DNA of 64,000 nt from Brevibacterium permense (GTDB lineage: Bacteria; Actinomycetota; Actinomycetes; Actinomycetales; Brevibacteriaceae), in assembly GCF_025506275.1 (NCBI RefSeq), contig NZ_QYCP01000094.1, forward strand, positions 1 through 64,000, given 5' to 3'. Shown one piece after another: positions 30,067-39,412 of the stretch. The position numbers and the translations under genes were made by a program. The stretch's first letter is position 1, and every line of letters begins with the position of its first letter. The notes under the pieces are model-generated. The model did no database searches and was not told the DNA's origin. It saw only the letters and a list, made by a program, of their open reading frames with translations.

Positions 30067-30801
30067 TCAGTGGCTGTGCGCGGCTTCGCCCTCGCCGTGG
30101 GTGTGCATGTAGCCGCCCTCGGCGTCTTCGTCGGCGTGGAAGTGCGGGGCCATCGGACCCGGATCGACGGGAGTGTGGTCGCCCTTGACGAAGCGGGCGT
30201 GGACCTCGCGGACCCAGTCGGCCAGAGCCTCGACGGTCTCGGGAATCTTCCGGGAGACACCGAGGACGGGGTGGCCTTCGCGCGCCTCACGGGCATCGGC
30301 GAGCATCTGCTCGACGTCGACGTCGACGTGCTCGCCGAGGTCGATCTTGTTGATCACGAGCAGGTCGGCGCGGCCGATTCCCGGTCCGCCCTTGCGAGCC
30401 ACATCGCCGCCGCCGGCGACGTCGAGGACGAAGAGCTGCGCGTCGACGAGTGCCGGGGAGAAGGTCGCGGTGAGGTTGTCGCCGCCGGATTCGACGAGGA
30501 CGATGTCGAGCGGGTCGAAGTCCTCTTCGAGTCCCTCGACGGCGAGCAGGTTCATACTCACGTCATCGCGGATCGCGGTGTGCGGGCAGGCACCGGTTTC
30601 GACGGCGCGGATGCGCTCTTCGGGCAGGACGCCGGCGGCCTTGAGGAAGCGAGCGTCCTCGTCGGTGTAGATGTCGTTGGTGATGACGCCGATGCGGAAC
30701 TCATCGGCCAGGGCCGTGCAGATGTTCGCGATCGACGAGGATTTGCCGGTCCCGACGGGTCCGGCGATTCCCAGGCGCAGTGCGCGCTTTCCGTTGCTCA
30801 T
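30067..30801 (-). CDS. ureG: Urease accessory GTPase UreG with His-rich C-terminal tail
   Basis: UreG hydrolyses GTP to drive nickel delivery into the urease active site. The P-loop GPVGTGKSS, the nickel-binding Cys-Pro-His in [13 protein letters not shown], the switch region LVESGGDN and NKIDL are all present. The usual length is about 205 residues; this protein has 244, with about 27 extra residues at the C-terminus carrying six histidines and several acidic residues ([21 protein letters not shown]). UreE, the usual nickel metallochaperone with such a His tail, is missing from this cluster, so the tail may replace its nickel-storage role (inference). It lies between ureD and the ABC importer genes. 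Confidence 0.96.
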   Translation of the reverse strand: MSNGKRALRLGIAGPVGTGKSSSIANICTALADEFRIGVITNDIYTDEDARFLKAAGVLPEERIRAVETGACPHTAIRDDVSMNLLAVEGLEEDFDPLDIVLVESGGDNLTATFSPALVDAQLFVLDVAGGGDVARKGGPGIGRADLLVINKIDLGEHVDVDVEQMLADAREAREGHPVLGVSRKIPETVEALADWVREVHARFVKGDHTPVDPGPMAPHFHADEDAEGGYMHTHGEGEAAHSH

Positions 30802-30916
30802 GTTCTCCTCCTGATTGTCGTGTGTGTTCAGAAATTCTCATCGACTCGCCGAGGCGGCCCCGGCGATTCCGTGTTCACCCAGGTGGGCGGCCGGTAGGCC
30901 CTCACCTCGGTGTCCG

Positions 30917-31798
30917 TCATCGGGGCACCGCGGACCATCCGGTCTCCCTGCCCCAGGGCTCGCCGAGCGCGGCCAGTGCTGCGTCGAGACGTTTGCGCAG
31001 GGCCAGCCCGTCATCGCCGAGCGAGTTGACCTGCACGCAGGTGTCGTCGATGGGCAGCAGAGCCGATTTCGGGTCGGCGATCGCGGTCGCATCCGGCAGG
31101 CCCCCGTCGGGTTCGACGATGACGACCGAACCGACGCCGAGTGCTCCTCCGACCACGGACGGGGTGTCGAAGCCCTTCCCAGCAGGGCCGAGATCGAAGC
31201 GTTGGATGCTCAAGGCTCGGCCGCCTCGGCGAACATTGAGTCGGGAACTCAGGCTTCCCGGTTCTTCACCGTGGCGGCCGAGCAGCAGCTCCTCGCGGTA
31301 GAACAGGCGGGCATCCTCGGCGAGGTCGATGTCGACACGGTGCGTGTGGTGGCAGCCCTGGGCGGCGATGACGGGTTCGGGCACCCAGATCAGGGTGCCG
31401 CCGGATTCGACGGTGACTCGACAGTGCATGAGTGAGGGGTCTCCGTGGGCTCCGGGCAGGACCAGGGTCGCCGAGACCTCGCGCAGCAGCAGGGTCGAGC
31501 CTGCGCCGACGTGGACGTCGAAGATGTAATGGTCGCCGCCCAGCGGGCCTGCCGCCGCTGTCGTCAGTGCCACTCTGGCGATGTCCGGATCGCCGTCGAC
31601 AAAGGGTTCGAAACCGCTGGCTCCGGTGGGGCGCGGGACGAGCGGGGCCTGGCGACGCAGTCCATCGATGCGGGAGCGGGTACGGCCACTCGAGCCGGTG
31701 CCGTCCGTGGATGTTGCGACCGAGGCCCGGCAGGTCATACCGCTGGCCGAGCCCGTCGGGTTGAGCGCCCAGGTCTCAGGAAGCGAAGAGTCGAACAT
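30917..31798 (-). CDS. ureD: Urease accessory protein UreD
   Basis: UreD (UreH) is the scaffold that binds apo-urease together with UreF and UreG. The 293-residue protein has the family core: LTTAAAGPLGGDHYIFDVHVG, then LRVTVESGGTLIWVPEPVI-like sequence (VESGGTLIWVPEPVIAAQGC) and RLFYREELLLGRHGE. The ATG at 31798 overlaps the end of ureF by 23 nt; an internal ATG about 20 codons later is an alternative start. The first about 40 residues are Ser/Thr/Gly-rich and probably flexible. The order ureF-ureD-ureG differs from the common ureEFGD arrangement. Confidence 0.9.
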   Translation of the reverse strand: MFDSSLPETWALNPTGSASGMTCRASVATSTDGTGSSGRTRSRIDGLRRQAPLVPRPTGASGFEPFVDGDPDIARVALTTAAAGPLGGDHYIFDVHVGAGSTLLLREVSATLVLPGAHGDPSLMHCRVTVESGGTLIWVPEPVIAAQGCHHTHRVDIDLAEDARLFYREELLLGRHGEEPGSLSSRLNVRRGGRALSIQRFDLGPAGKGFDTPSVVGGALGVGSVVIVEPDGGLPDATAIADPKSALLPIDDTCVQVNSLGDDGLALRKRLDAALAALGEPWGRETGWSAVPR

Positions 31799-32531
31799 TG
31801 TCCCCCTCGTGCAATTCGGCGGCGAAGTCCGACAGCGGTGCGCTCAGCGCCGGGATCTCGGCCGGGTCGCCGCGGCCGAAGTCGGTGGCACGCTCAGCTG
31901 CCTCGTCGAGGTCGGCGGCGAGGTCGATGATCGCGCCATGAGCCTGGAACGGGTCGATGTGCATGAGCTTGACCGCTGCCGTCGCCGGTCCCGTGACCGC
32001 CTCGTGGAGGATGGTCGCGGCCGTGTCGGCATCGGACAAGCCCAGCACCCGGCCGACCGCACCGTAGACGAGCGGCTGTTGCAGGTCCTTGGGCAGGGTC
32101 TCCAGCAGCGGGTGCGGGTGGATGCTGCGCATCGACCGGAGCATGAGTGTGCCCAGCCACGCCCCGATCCGACGCAGGGCCGGGGACGGGGTGCGCGCGA
32201 TGAGTTCGGCGTTGAGAGTCAGCAGGGCCTCTGCAGTCGAAGTCGTCGATGCCGTGCCGGAGGTCGACTCTGAGGTCGACTCCGCGTTCGATGATCGGGC
32301 GGGGGCCGCCTCGGCGAGCATGAACTCATCCACGGCATTCCACGCTGCCACGGCGAAGGCCGCGTTCATCAGCCCCGTTGTGTGCAGGCGACCGCGCAGG
32401 AAGTCGCGCAGCCCGCCGATCTCGGTGACCCAGCCTTGGCGGATGGCCTGTTCGAGCCCCGCCGAATGGGCGTACCCGCCGGTCGGCAGGCGCCCGTCGG
32501 CGAGGACGAGCAGTGCGGAACGAGATCTCAA
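31776..32531 (-). CDS. ureF: Urease accessory protein UreF
   Basis: UreF regulates the GTPase activity of UreG in the urease activation complex. The 251-residue all-helical protein begins with the family motif LVLADGRLPTGGYAHSAGLE and has a later GRLHTTGLMNAAFAVAAW. The start is a TTG at 32531, with GAGG 7 nt upstream and only 8 nt after the ureC stop. In its middle lies a Ser/Thr-rich insert (ARSSNAESTSESTSGTAST) that is longer than usual for the family. Confidence 0.92.
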   Translation of the reverse strand: MRSRSALLVLADGRLPTGGYAHSAGLEQAIRQGWVTEIGGLRDFLRGRLHTTGLMNAAFAVAAWNAVDEFMLAEAAPARSSNAESTSESTSGTASTTSTAEALLTLNAELIARTPSPALRRIGAWLGTLMLRSMRSIHPHPLLETLPKDLQQPLVYGAVGRVLGLSDADTAATILHEAVTGPATAAVKLMHIDPFQAHGAIIDLAADLDEAAERATDFGRGDPAEIPALSAPLSDFAAELHEGDNVRLFAS

Positions 32532-32539
32532 GCGCTGCC

Positions 32540-34252
32540 TCAGAACAGGAAGTAGCGCTGGGCCATGGGCACGAAGTCGGCGGGCCGGTGTTCGACGAGT
32601 TCCCCGTCGATCTTGACTGCGTAGGTGTCCGTGTCGACCTCGATGTCGGGGCGAGCGGAGTTGCCGATCATGTCGTCCTTCGTGACCTTGCGCGTCGAGG
32701 TGATCGGCACGAAGTCGCGCTGGACGCGATCCAGCTTGTCCGCGATATCGTCCTCGATGGCCTGCTCGGACACGAACGCAAGGCTCGTGGCTGCCGCCGA
32801 GGCGGTCCGATAGTTGAATCCGAGACGTTCGGACACCGGCTGCGGGGTCGGGATCGAGGCGTTCGGGTCGCCGAGAGCGGCGACCGCAGCCATTCCGCCC
32901 TTGAACACGGTGTGCGGGCGGACGGCGAACATCGAGGGCTGCCAGAGCACGAAATCGGCGAGTTTGCCCGGTTCGATCGAGCCGACATAGGAGTCGATTC
33001 CGTGGGCGATGGCCGGGTTGACCGTGTACTTCGCGATATAACGGCGGGCCCGGTTGTTGTCGGCACGGTCGTCGCCGGGCAGGAGGCCGCGCAGCTTCTT
33101 CATCTGGTGCGCGGTCTGCCAGGTGCGCATGGCGACCTCACCGATGCGGCCCATCGCCTGCGCGTCCGAGGACATGATCGACAGGGCGCCGAGGTCCTGG
33201 AGCACGTCCTCGGCCTCGATGGTGCCGGCGCGGACGCGGGACTCGGCGAAAGCTAGGTCGTTGGGCACCTGCGGGTTGAGGTGGTGGGCGACCATGACCA
33301 TGTCGAGGTGCTCATCGACGGTGTTGACCGTGAACGGACGGGTCGGGTTCGTCGAGGCCGGGAGCACGTTGAGCTCCGAGGCGATCTTGATGATGTCGGG
33401 GGCGTGACCGCCGCCGGCTCCCTCGGTGTGGAAGGAGTGGAACGTCCGGCCGGCGACCGCTTTGAGCATGTCTTCGACGAATCCGGCTTCGTTGAGTGTG
33501 TCCGAGTGGATGGCGACCTGCACCCCGGTGTCATCGGCCACGGACAGGGCCTTGTCGATGACGGCCGGGGTCGCGCCCCAGTCCTCGTGGATCTTGAAGC
33601 CGGCGGCTCCGCCGCGCAGCTGCTCATACAGCGCCTCTTCGTTCATCGTGTTGCCGCGGCCGAGGAAGAGGACGTTGACCGGCCACGGGTCCATCGATTC
33701 GAACATCCGGGCCAGCCACCAGGGGCCGGGCGTGGCCAGGGTGGCCTTCGAACCCTCGGTGGGTCCGGTGCCGCCGCCGACCATCGTGGTGGTGCCGGCC
33801 ATGAGGCCGACCTCGAACTGGTCGGGGCCGACGAAGTGAATGTGGGTGTCGATGGTGCCAGGGGTCATGATCAGACCGTTGCCGCTGGCCACCTCGGTGT
33901 TGGGGCCGACGACGAGGTCCGGGTGGACGCCATTCATCGTGTCCGGGTTGCCGGACTTGCCGATGGCGACGAATTTGCCGTCGCGGATGCCGACATCGGC
34001 CTTCACGACGCCCCAGTGGTCGAGGATGATCGCACCGGTGATGATGAGGTCGGGGGTGCCTTCGGCGCGGGTGCGCGAGGACTGCGCCATCGATTCGCGG
34101 GCGGACTTGCCGCCGCCGAAGACGACCTCGTCGCCGCCGGCGCAGTAATCCTTCTCGATCTCGATGACGATATCGGTATCGGCCAGGCGCACCCGGTCGC
34201 CGACCGTCGGTCCGAACGACGCGACGTATTCCGAACGCGAGATCTCAGCCAT
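32540..34252 (-). CDS. ureC: Urease subunit alpha
   Basis: The catalytic subunit, which hydrolyses urea to ammonia and carbamate at a dinuclear nickel site. It is 570 residues long, the normal size. Visible active-site parts are the nickel histidines in [11 protein letters not shown], the carbamylated lysine in [16 protein letters not shown], the histidines in [22 protein letters not shown] and the mobile flap region containing [15 protein letters not shown]. The ATG at 34252 has AGAGGAGAG upstream and overlaps ureB by 8 nt. All catalytic motifs are intact. Confidence 0.98.
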   Translation of the reverse strand: MAEISRSEYVASFGPTVGDRVRLADTDIVIEIEKDYCAGGDEVVFGGGKSARESMAQSSRTRAEGTPDLIITGAIILDHWGVVKADVGIRDGKFVAIGKSGNPDTMNGVHPDLVVGPNTEVASGNGLIMTPGTIDTHIHFVGPDQFEVGLMAGTTTMVGGGTGPTEGSKATLATPGPWWLARMFESMDPWPVNVLFLGRGNTMNEEALYEQLRGGAAGFKIHEDWGATPAVIDKALSVADDTGVQVAIHSDTLNEAGFVEDMLKAVAGRTFHSFHTEGAGGGHAPDIIKIASELNVLPASTNPTRPFTVNTVDEHLDMVMVAHHLNPQVPNDLAFAESRVRAGTIEAEDVLQDLGALSIMSSDAQAMGRIGEVAMRTWQTAHQMKKLRGLLPGDDRADNNRARRYIAKYTVNPAIAHGIDSYVGSIEPGKLADFVLWQPSMFAVRPHTVFKGGMAAVAALGDPNASIPTPQPVSERLGFNYRTASAAATSLAFVSEQAIEDDIADKLDRVQRDFVPITSTRKVTKDDMIGNSARPDIEVDTDTYAVKIDGELVEHRPADFVPMAQRYFLF

Positions 34253-34865
34253 CCAACTCTCCTCTGCACTCTCCGCGGAATCCCAGTGCGATGCGCGCAC
34301 CCTGGATCGGGATCAGTTCGACTTCTTCATCGGCGCCGGGTTCGAAGCGCATGGCACCACCGGACAGCACGTTGAGGCGTTTGCCCCAGGCGCGGGCACG
34401 GTCGAACTCGAGACCGGGATTGACCTCGGCGAAATGGAAGTGAGATCCGATCTGGATCGGACGGTCCGAGTTGTTGGCCACGCGCAGGGACGTCACGGCC
34501 AAGCCGGCGTTGATCTCAACCGGTTCGTCCTTGAGGAAGATCTCACCAGGAATGACACGATCGGCCGAGGTCACCGGGGCATCGTGTTCCTGCCTGGGCG
34601 CCTGACGTGTGCCGGAGCCGGGACGGCGGGGACTCGACGGGCTGCTCTCACCCGAGGATGGGTGGCGTTCGCGGTCGTCGTCGATGCCTGGTTCGTCGAT
34701 GACGGTGGTCTCGGCTTCGTCGTATTCTCGGCCGGGGTCGTCGGTGGCGTGTTCGGGCTCGACGTCGCGTTTCTCTGGCTGGAGCTCGTCGTTCTCGAAG
34801 GGGTTGTCGTCGAGGGGCTGTGTGTCCTCGTTCTGCTCGCCGGGGGCGTTCTCGTTGCTCATCAT
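34245..34865 (-). CDS. ureB: Urease subunit beta with long acidic N-terminal extension
   Basis: The structural beta subunit. The family domain occupies about residues 105-206, from [17 protein letters not shown] through [17 protein letters not shown] to [11 protein letters not shown]. The first about 100 residues are an extension absent from ordinary ~105-residue UreB: strongly acidic ([36 protein letters not shown]), then Ser/Pro/Arg-rich, and predicted disordered. The frame is continuous and the start ATG overlaps the ureA stop (ATGA), so the extension is very likely translated. It could tether other factors or hold nickel or solvent, but its role is unknown. Confidence 0.94.
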   Translation of the reverse strand: MMSNENAPGEQNEDTQPLDDNPFENDELQPEKRDVEPEHATDDPGREYDEAETTVIDEPGIDDDRERHPSSGESSPSSPRRPGSGTRQAPRQEHDAPVTSADRVIPGEIFLKDEPVEINAGLAVTSLRVANNSDRPIQIGSHFHFAEVNPGLEFDRARAWGKRLNVLSGGAMRFEPGADEEVELIPIQGARIALGFRGECRGELDG

Positions 34866-35182
34866 TGCAGCGGCCCCGTCACCGTCACGAGCTTCGTTCC
34901 GTCGGGGAACGTCGCCTCCACCTGGACCTGTGTGAGCATTTCGGGAACCCCTTCCATGACATCTTCTTTGGCCAGCACATGGCGGCCAGATTCCATGAGG
35001 TCGGCGACGGACTTGCCGTCGCGTGCTCCTTCGAGCAGGTACGAGGTGATGATCGCGGTCGCCTCGGGCAGGTTGAGTTTGAGGCCGCGCTCTTTGCGCT
35101 CGAGCGCAAGCTTTCCGGCGGTGTAGATCATCAACCGCTCTTGTTCATACAGACTGAGAAACACTGCTACTCCCGGTGACAT
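34862..35182 (-). CDS. ureA: Urease subunit gamma
   Basis: The small structural subunit, 106 residues, normal length. The core reads [21 protein letters not shown], then [38 protein letters not shown] and [17 protein letters not shown] chose the ATG at 35182 because family members begin shortly before the [12 protein letters not shown] region; a longer frame to 35233 has no extra homology. No strong Shine-Dalgarno sequence precedes it. It is the first gene of the urease-importer block, whose tight spacing suggests one long transcript. Confidence 0.95.
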   Translation of the reverse strand: MSPGVAVFLSLYEQERLMIYTAGKLALERKERGLKLNLPEATAIITSYLLEGARDGKSVADLMESGRHVLAKEDVMEGVPEMLTQVQVEATFPDGTKLVTVTGPLQ

Positions 35183-35434
35183 CGGCTGGACAGCGTCGAT
35201 TCGCTCGGATGAAGTGGAATGCCTGCGTCGCACCGGGTGGTTCGGACCCGATTCGCAACCGACATCTTCTATGCCGGATTTCGGCCTCTCACCCGCGAGA
35301 ATCCGCTTATGCTCGCTACTCTACCCATCGGTCGAGGGCAGTCAAACCCGCTGTACGCGCCGGTTCCGATCGGTGACGAACACCACCGGAACGACGCCCC
35401 GGGAGGGGTCCATCGGGTCCGGGAGACGCCGAGC

Positions 35435-36235
35435 TCACACCGTCAGTGCTGACGCCTTCCGCGTCCTCACCTGATCGAGAAAAGCTGAGAAGAGGATCCG
35501 ACGGTCACGAACATCGGCGCCGTTCTCTTCGGGGTGCCACTGCACTCCTAGGATCCAGGTGTTCTCGATCCGCTCGGTCGCTTCGACGATGCCGTCGGCA
35601 GCTCGTGCGGCCACGCGCAGGCCCTCCCCCACTCGGTCGACTGCCTGGTGATGGCCGTTGCGCACCGTGAGTTCGTCCTGCCCGTAGAGCCCGCAGATGA
35701 TGGACCCGGGAGTCAGCGCCACGGTCTCATCGATGAACAGCGGCTGGCCCGGAGCACCCTTGTGCAGCTCGAACGGGTCGAGGTCGGGGATGAGCGATCC
35801 CCCGCAGGCGACGTTGAGCAGCTGCGAGCCCCGGCAGAGCGCAAGCAGGGTGGCATCCTCGGCGATCGCCGTCCGAATGATCGCGATCTCCCGATCATCG
35901 GCCCGCCGATCCTTGCCGTATTCGTTCCGCACCGGCGCGGTGTGCCCGTACAACCGGGCATCGACATCGCCTCCGCCGAGCACGAGGATGCCGTCGGCTC
36001 GAGCGACGGCATCCGCGTCCGGTGCGCTCTCGCCTCCGACGTCGTGGATCGACACCCGAGCACCGAGACGGTGCAGATCGTCGACGGCCGTAACGGTGAG
36101 GTCCCGCTGCAGGGCGACCGAATCCTCGGTCTGGCCGGGCATATTCAGCTGCACGACCACCGCAATCTCGACAGCCGCTGTCTCAGCGGGTGCGGACCGC
36201 AGCACCTCGTCGTGGGTGAGGATGTTCAGATTCAC
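35435..36235 (-). CDS. Class I glutamine amidotransferase-like gamma-glutamyl hydrolase (PuuD family), copy 1
   Basis: A 266-residue hydrolase of the peptidase C26 family, which includes gamma-glutamyl-GABA hydrolase PuuD. The nucleophile Cys is at about residue 134 in LLALCRGSQLLNVACGG; the catalytic His-Glu pair is in VQWHPEENG, and the family HHQAVDRVGEGL is present. ILVLGGGDVDARLYG forms the substrate side. I prefer the GTG at 36235, with AAGGAG 4 nt upstream, over the GTG at 36265. It lies 80 nt after a paralogous gene. In this operon it would remove glutamate from a gamma-glutamylated intermediate made by the GS-like enzyme. No synthetase domain is attached, so it acts as a stand-alone hydrolase. 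Confidence 0.88.
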   Translation of the reverse strand: MNLNILTHDEVLRSAPAETAAVEIAVVVQLNMPGQTEDSVALQRDLTVTAVDDLHRLGARVSIHDVGGESAPDADAVARADGILVLGGGDVDARLYGHTAPVRNEYGKDRRADDREIAIIRTAIAEDATLLALCRGSQLLNVACGGSLIPDLDPFELHKGAPGQPLFIDETVALTPGSIICGLYGQDELTVRNGHHQAVDRVGEGLRVAARAADGIVEATERIENTWILGVQWHPEENGADVRDRRILFSAFLDQVRTRKASALTV

Positions 36236-36315
36236 TTCACTCCTTGGACTGGTGGATTCATCCACTGACAGTGTGGCTGATACCGCGCACCGAGCCGTTT
36301 GGCTGCGGTGTTGGT

Positions 36316-37035
36316 TCAGATGGCTGCCCTGAGGCGACTGTGCATGCGCTCTCTCGCCTGAGCAATCACCCAGTCAAAGAGTGCGCTGTCGACGGGCTCG
36401 CTCTCCGCACGGTCTTCGGGGTGCCATTGCACCGCCACGATCGCATGGTCCGGATCCTCGACGGCTTCGATGCAGCCGTCCACGGCACGGGCAGTGACCT
36501 GCAGACCCTCGCCGAGGCGGTCGATGGCCTGATGGTGATAGCTGGAGACGTCGACCGCACCGGCCAGACCGAGGGCTTCGGCCAGTCTCGATCCCTCCGT
36601 CACCTCGACCGCATGGACGGCTCCGACATGGTCGACGCCGGCGTCGGGCCAATGCTGATAGAGGCTGCCTCCGCGTTCGACGTTCCACAGTTGGAGTCCG
36701 CGGCAGATGAGCAAGGTGGGAATGCCCTGTTCTTCAGCGGCCGCTATCGCGCGTGAATCGGCGTCATCCTGGTCGGCGAAGTCCGTGCCCGCGTACGCCT
36801 CATCGGGTTCCTGCCCATACCGTCTCGGATCGATATCCGAACCGCCCGGCAGCACGATGCCGTCGACACGGGACAGCAGTCCGCTGGTCACGACCGGTGG
36901 AATGATGACCGGTTCTCCTCCGGCCTGGGCAATGGCACGGAGCACAGCATCCGCCACGACGCTTCCGGAACGACGCAGCCCATTCACCTGTGCCGACGAC
37001 ATCGCAGGGACGCCGATGAGCGGCTTCTCACTCAC
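36316..37035 (-). CDS. Class I glutamine amidotransferase-like gamma-glutamyl hydrolase (PuuD family), copy 2
   Basis: A 239-residue peptidase C26 family protein that starts in the canonical way (KPLIGVPAMSS). It has GIVLPGGSDIDPRRYGQEP, the nucleophile Cys 111 in LLICRGLQLWNVERGG, VSSYHHQAIDRLGEGL and VQWHPEDRAESEP, so the catalytic residues are complete. It is clearly paralogous to the next gene downstream, but with limited identity outside the motifs, so the two probably differ in substrate. Its GTG start overlaps the stop of the solute-binding-like gene (GTGA). Confidence 0.89.
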   Translation of the reverse strand: MSEKPLIGVPAMSSAQVNGLRRSGSVVADAVLRAIAQAGGEPVIIPPVVTSGLLSRVDGIVLPGGSDIDPRRYGQEPDEAYAGTDFADQDDADSRAIAAAEEQGIPTLLICRGLQLWNVERGGSLYQHWPDAGVDHVGAVHAVEVTEGSRLAEALGLAGAVDVSSYHHQAIDRLGEGLQVTARAVDGCIEAVEDPDHAIVAVQWHPEDRAESEPVDSALFDWVIAQARERMHSRLRAAI

Positions 37036-37790
37036 GCCGAAGCTCCTTGGGAATCAACGGCGGCAGAAGTCGTCGCCTGTCCCGCTTCGAGTGTCTCGGC
37101 GGGGAACGGGAGATGAGGCATCCAGGCCGACCACACACGTTCGAGTGAGCCGTCCTCGATGACCTGCCGGATCCCTGCATCAAGTCGCGCCAGCAGGTCC
37201 GGTCGTTCCTTGGAGACTCCGACGCCCCAGGGGTTCCGTGTCTGGGCCGTGAAGGCGAGATCGAACTCCGGCTCATCGCCGAGGGGAACGGTGACCACAT
37301 CGTCGTCGACCATCGCGTCGACGGTGTGGTCGCGGACTGCTTGGATCATGTCGCCGAAGACATCATCGGTGGGACCGAATGGAACAAGTTCGGCTCCGGC
37401 AAATGTTTCGGCCAATGCCATGTTCGCGCTGCCTTCGATCGCTGCGACCCTGTATCCGTTGAGGTCCTCCGGACCGCGGGCAGGATCGCCGGCCCGCACC
37501 AGCACGGATTCGTTGAATACGGCATAGGGACGGGTGAAGTCGAGCTGTGCCACGCGGGAAGGAATGACTCCCTGCCCGCACCACACGCCGTCAGACTCAC
37601 CGCGCTGGACCGACGGAATCATGTCGTCCCAAGCCACCACGTGCCATTCGAGGCCGAGGCCGAGAGCATCGGCGACCAGCGCGGCGGCTTCAGGCTCATA
37701 GCCGGTGCGGGTCGCTCCGCCGTCGATGGATTTGTCGAACAGAGGCGCGGCGGCCGAATCGATGCACGCCAAGCGCAGAACCCCGCTCAC
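37032..37790 (-). CDS. Solute-binding protein family 3-like protein lacking a signal peptide
   Basis: A 252-residue protein with the fold pattern of amino-acid ABC binding proteins: VLRLACIDSAAAPLFDKS at the start, GYEPEAAALVADALGLGLEW, the hinge region GQGVIPSRVAQLDFTRPYAV, and GYRVAAIEGSANMALAETF. Such proteins normally carry a Sec or lipoprotein signal. Here the GTG start at 37790 overlaps the stop of the GS-like gene (GTGA) and the protein begins directly at the mature domain. The longer frame upstream is antisense-like sequence inside the GS gene and contains no signal either. No ABC permease or ATPase gene is nearby. It is therefore predicted to be cytoplasmic, a sensor, substrate carrier or enzyme of unknown role. 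Confidence 0.8.
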   Translation of the reverse strand: MSGVLRLACIDSAAAPLFDKSIDGGATRTGYEPEAAALVADALGLGLEWHVVAWDDMIPSVQRGESDGVWCGQGVIPSRVAQLDFTRPYAVFNESVLVRAGDPARGPEDLNGYRVAAIEGSANMALAETFAGAELVPFGPTDDVFGDMIQAVRDHTVDAMVDDDVVTVPLGDEPEFDLAFTAQTRNPWGVGVSKERPDLLARLDAGIRQVIEDGSLERVWSAWMPHLPFPAETLEAGQATTSAAVDSQGASA

Positions 37791-39268
37791 GGGATTGCCT
37801 GCCAGTACTGGTCGAACTCCCATTGCGTGAGCGCGCCACAGTACTGCGCCCATTCGTTCTCCTTCATCTCGAGATAGGTGTCTGCGAGCTGAGGAGGCAG
37901 CGCTGTGCGGATGAACTCGTTGTCGCGGAACGCCCCGACGGCGTCACCGAGTGTCCGCGGCAGATCGATGCCCTTCGCTCCCGCTTCCGGCGGTTCGACC
38001 TGGTTGCCGATTCCATCTGCTGCGGCAGCAGCCAGCAGCGCGTGGGAAAGGTAGGGATTGACCGAGGCATCGGGGACCCGGACTTCTGCGCGCCCGTTCG
38101 AGGAGATGCGGATCATCGAGGCACGATCGTCCAGACCCCAGTCGGCGGTGGCCGGAGCGAACTGGCCCGGATCCCAGAAGCGCTTGTACGAATTCACGGT
38201 AGAGGCGAAGATGAGCATCATCGCGGGGGCGTTCTTGATGATGCCACCGACGACCCAGCGTCCGATCTGCGAGAGGTGGAGGTCCTTGACTCCCACATCC
38301 TCGAAGGTGTTGCGGCCGCTTTCGTCCCACAGTGAGATGTTGTGGTGGCATCCTGCGCCCATCTCGCCGATGAACGGTTTGGGCATGAAGGAGGCTTCGA
38401 CGTCGAACTCGCGGGCGACCTGGGAGCAGATCTGGCGATAGGTGACCAGGCGGTCCGCGGTCCGCTCGATCTCGTCGAAATTCCAGTTGAGCTCAATCTG
38501 CCCTTTGTCCTCGTAGTCGCCTTCGATCATGTCGAAGCCAAGGGCATTCGCGTATTCGTGGACGCGTTTGTAGATGGGACGCATGCCTTCGAGGTATTCG
38601 ACCTGGTAGGCGGGGTTGTAACCCGGAATCGTCTTCGGCTTGATCGACTCTCCGACCCACACCATCTCCGGTTCGGTTCCCGACTTCATGGTCAGTCCGA
38701 AGTGATCTTTGAGCAGCTGGTGCGTGCGCTTCATATGGGCGCGAGAATCATGGAAGTTGGGTCGCCCGGCGATCTCGCCGAGGTGGTCCGGCTCGTAGGT
38801 CGAGCAGAATATCCGCCCGATCGACTGGTCCCAGGGGAGCTGATTGAACGACTCCGGTTCGGGCATTGCGACGAATTCCTTCGACCGGATGTCGGCGCCG
38901 ATGGGGTTGCCGAACACGTCGTTCTGGAAGTCCATGAGGGCGTTTCGGGTGAAGTTCACACCCTTGTCCAGATTGCGCACGATGTGCTTGGCCGGCACCA
39001 CCTTCGCGACGGTGCGCGACCGCAGCGTCGGGACCATGTAGTAGAGGTATTCGACGCCCGAACGCTCGATCTTTTCCTTGATCTCCTCGACGGTGTCATT
39101 GTCCATGTTCGCCAAATGGTGGCGTTCGAGTGCGCTGTTGTCGAAGAGATCGTTCTGAATTGAGGTCTTGAATGCCTCGGCGAGGTTCGTGTCGGACGAA
39201 TCTCTCCGGCGCAGGATCTCCTGCAAGCACGGATCTTCAGTGGTGGGCGGGGTCGTGATGGTCATCAT
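37787..39268 (-). CDS. Glutamine synthetase-like gamma-glutamyl ligase (GlnA/PuuA superfamily)
   Basis: A 493-residue type I glutamine synthetase fold enzyme. Catalytic-domain motifs are visible: metal glutamates in KSGTEPEMVWV and EGDYEDKGQIELNWNFDE, the ammonia/amine-site histidine in GAGCHHNISLWDESG, and the region FASTVNSYKRFWDPGQFAP corresponding to the NP-SYKR loop. Also present is GRAEVRVPDASVNPYLSHALL. It lacks an adenylylation-type C-terminal tyrosine motif as far as I can see. Context (P450, PuuD-like hydrolases, amine-type permease) favours ATP-dependent gamma-glutamylation of an amine, as in PuuA, rather than housekeeping glutamine synthesis. Two adjacent ATGs (39268, 39265) follow AGAGGA; the second has better spacing. 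Confidence 0.87.
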   Translation of the reverse strand: MMTITTPPTTEDPCLQEILRRRDSSDTNLAEAFKTSIQNDLFDNSALERHHLANMDNDTVEEIKEKIERSGVEYLYYMVPTLRSRTVAKVVPAKHIVRNLDKGVNFTRNALMDFQNDVFGNPIGADIRSKEFVAMPEPESFNQLPWDQSIGRIFCSTYEPDHLGEIAGRPNFHDSRAHMKRTHQLLKDHFGLTMKSGTEPEMVWVGESIKPKTIPGYNPAYQVEYLEGMRPIYKRVHEYANALGFDMIEGDYEDKGQIELNWNFDEIERTADRLVTYRQICSQVAREFDVEASFMPKPFIGEMGAGCHHNISLWDESGRNTFEDVGVKDLHLSQIGRWVVGGIIKNAPAMMLIFASTVNSYKRFWDPGQFAPATADWGLDDRASMIRISSNGRAEVRVPDASVNPYLSHALLAAAAADGIGNQVEPPEAGAKGIDLPRTLGDAVGAFRDNEFIRTALPPQLADTYLEMKENEWAQYCGALTQWEFDQYWQAIP

Positions 39269-39412
39269 TCCTCTTCTCGCGAACCGTCGACGATGCCGGT
39301 TTCTGTGTCCGGCTGGTGCCGAAGTTGTGTGCGGTCGATGGTGAGTTGGGCGTTTCGCCGGGCTGGTGGGTTCTCATCGTTCTGAGCTGCCGGCGTGCCG
39401 GGCTTTCGATTC

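Noticed and set aside
28697..30112. A long plus-strand frame opposite the nickel/peptide binding protein
   Set aside because: Antisense shadow; the minus-strand lipoprotein has a lipobox and family motifs.
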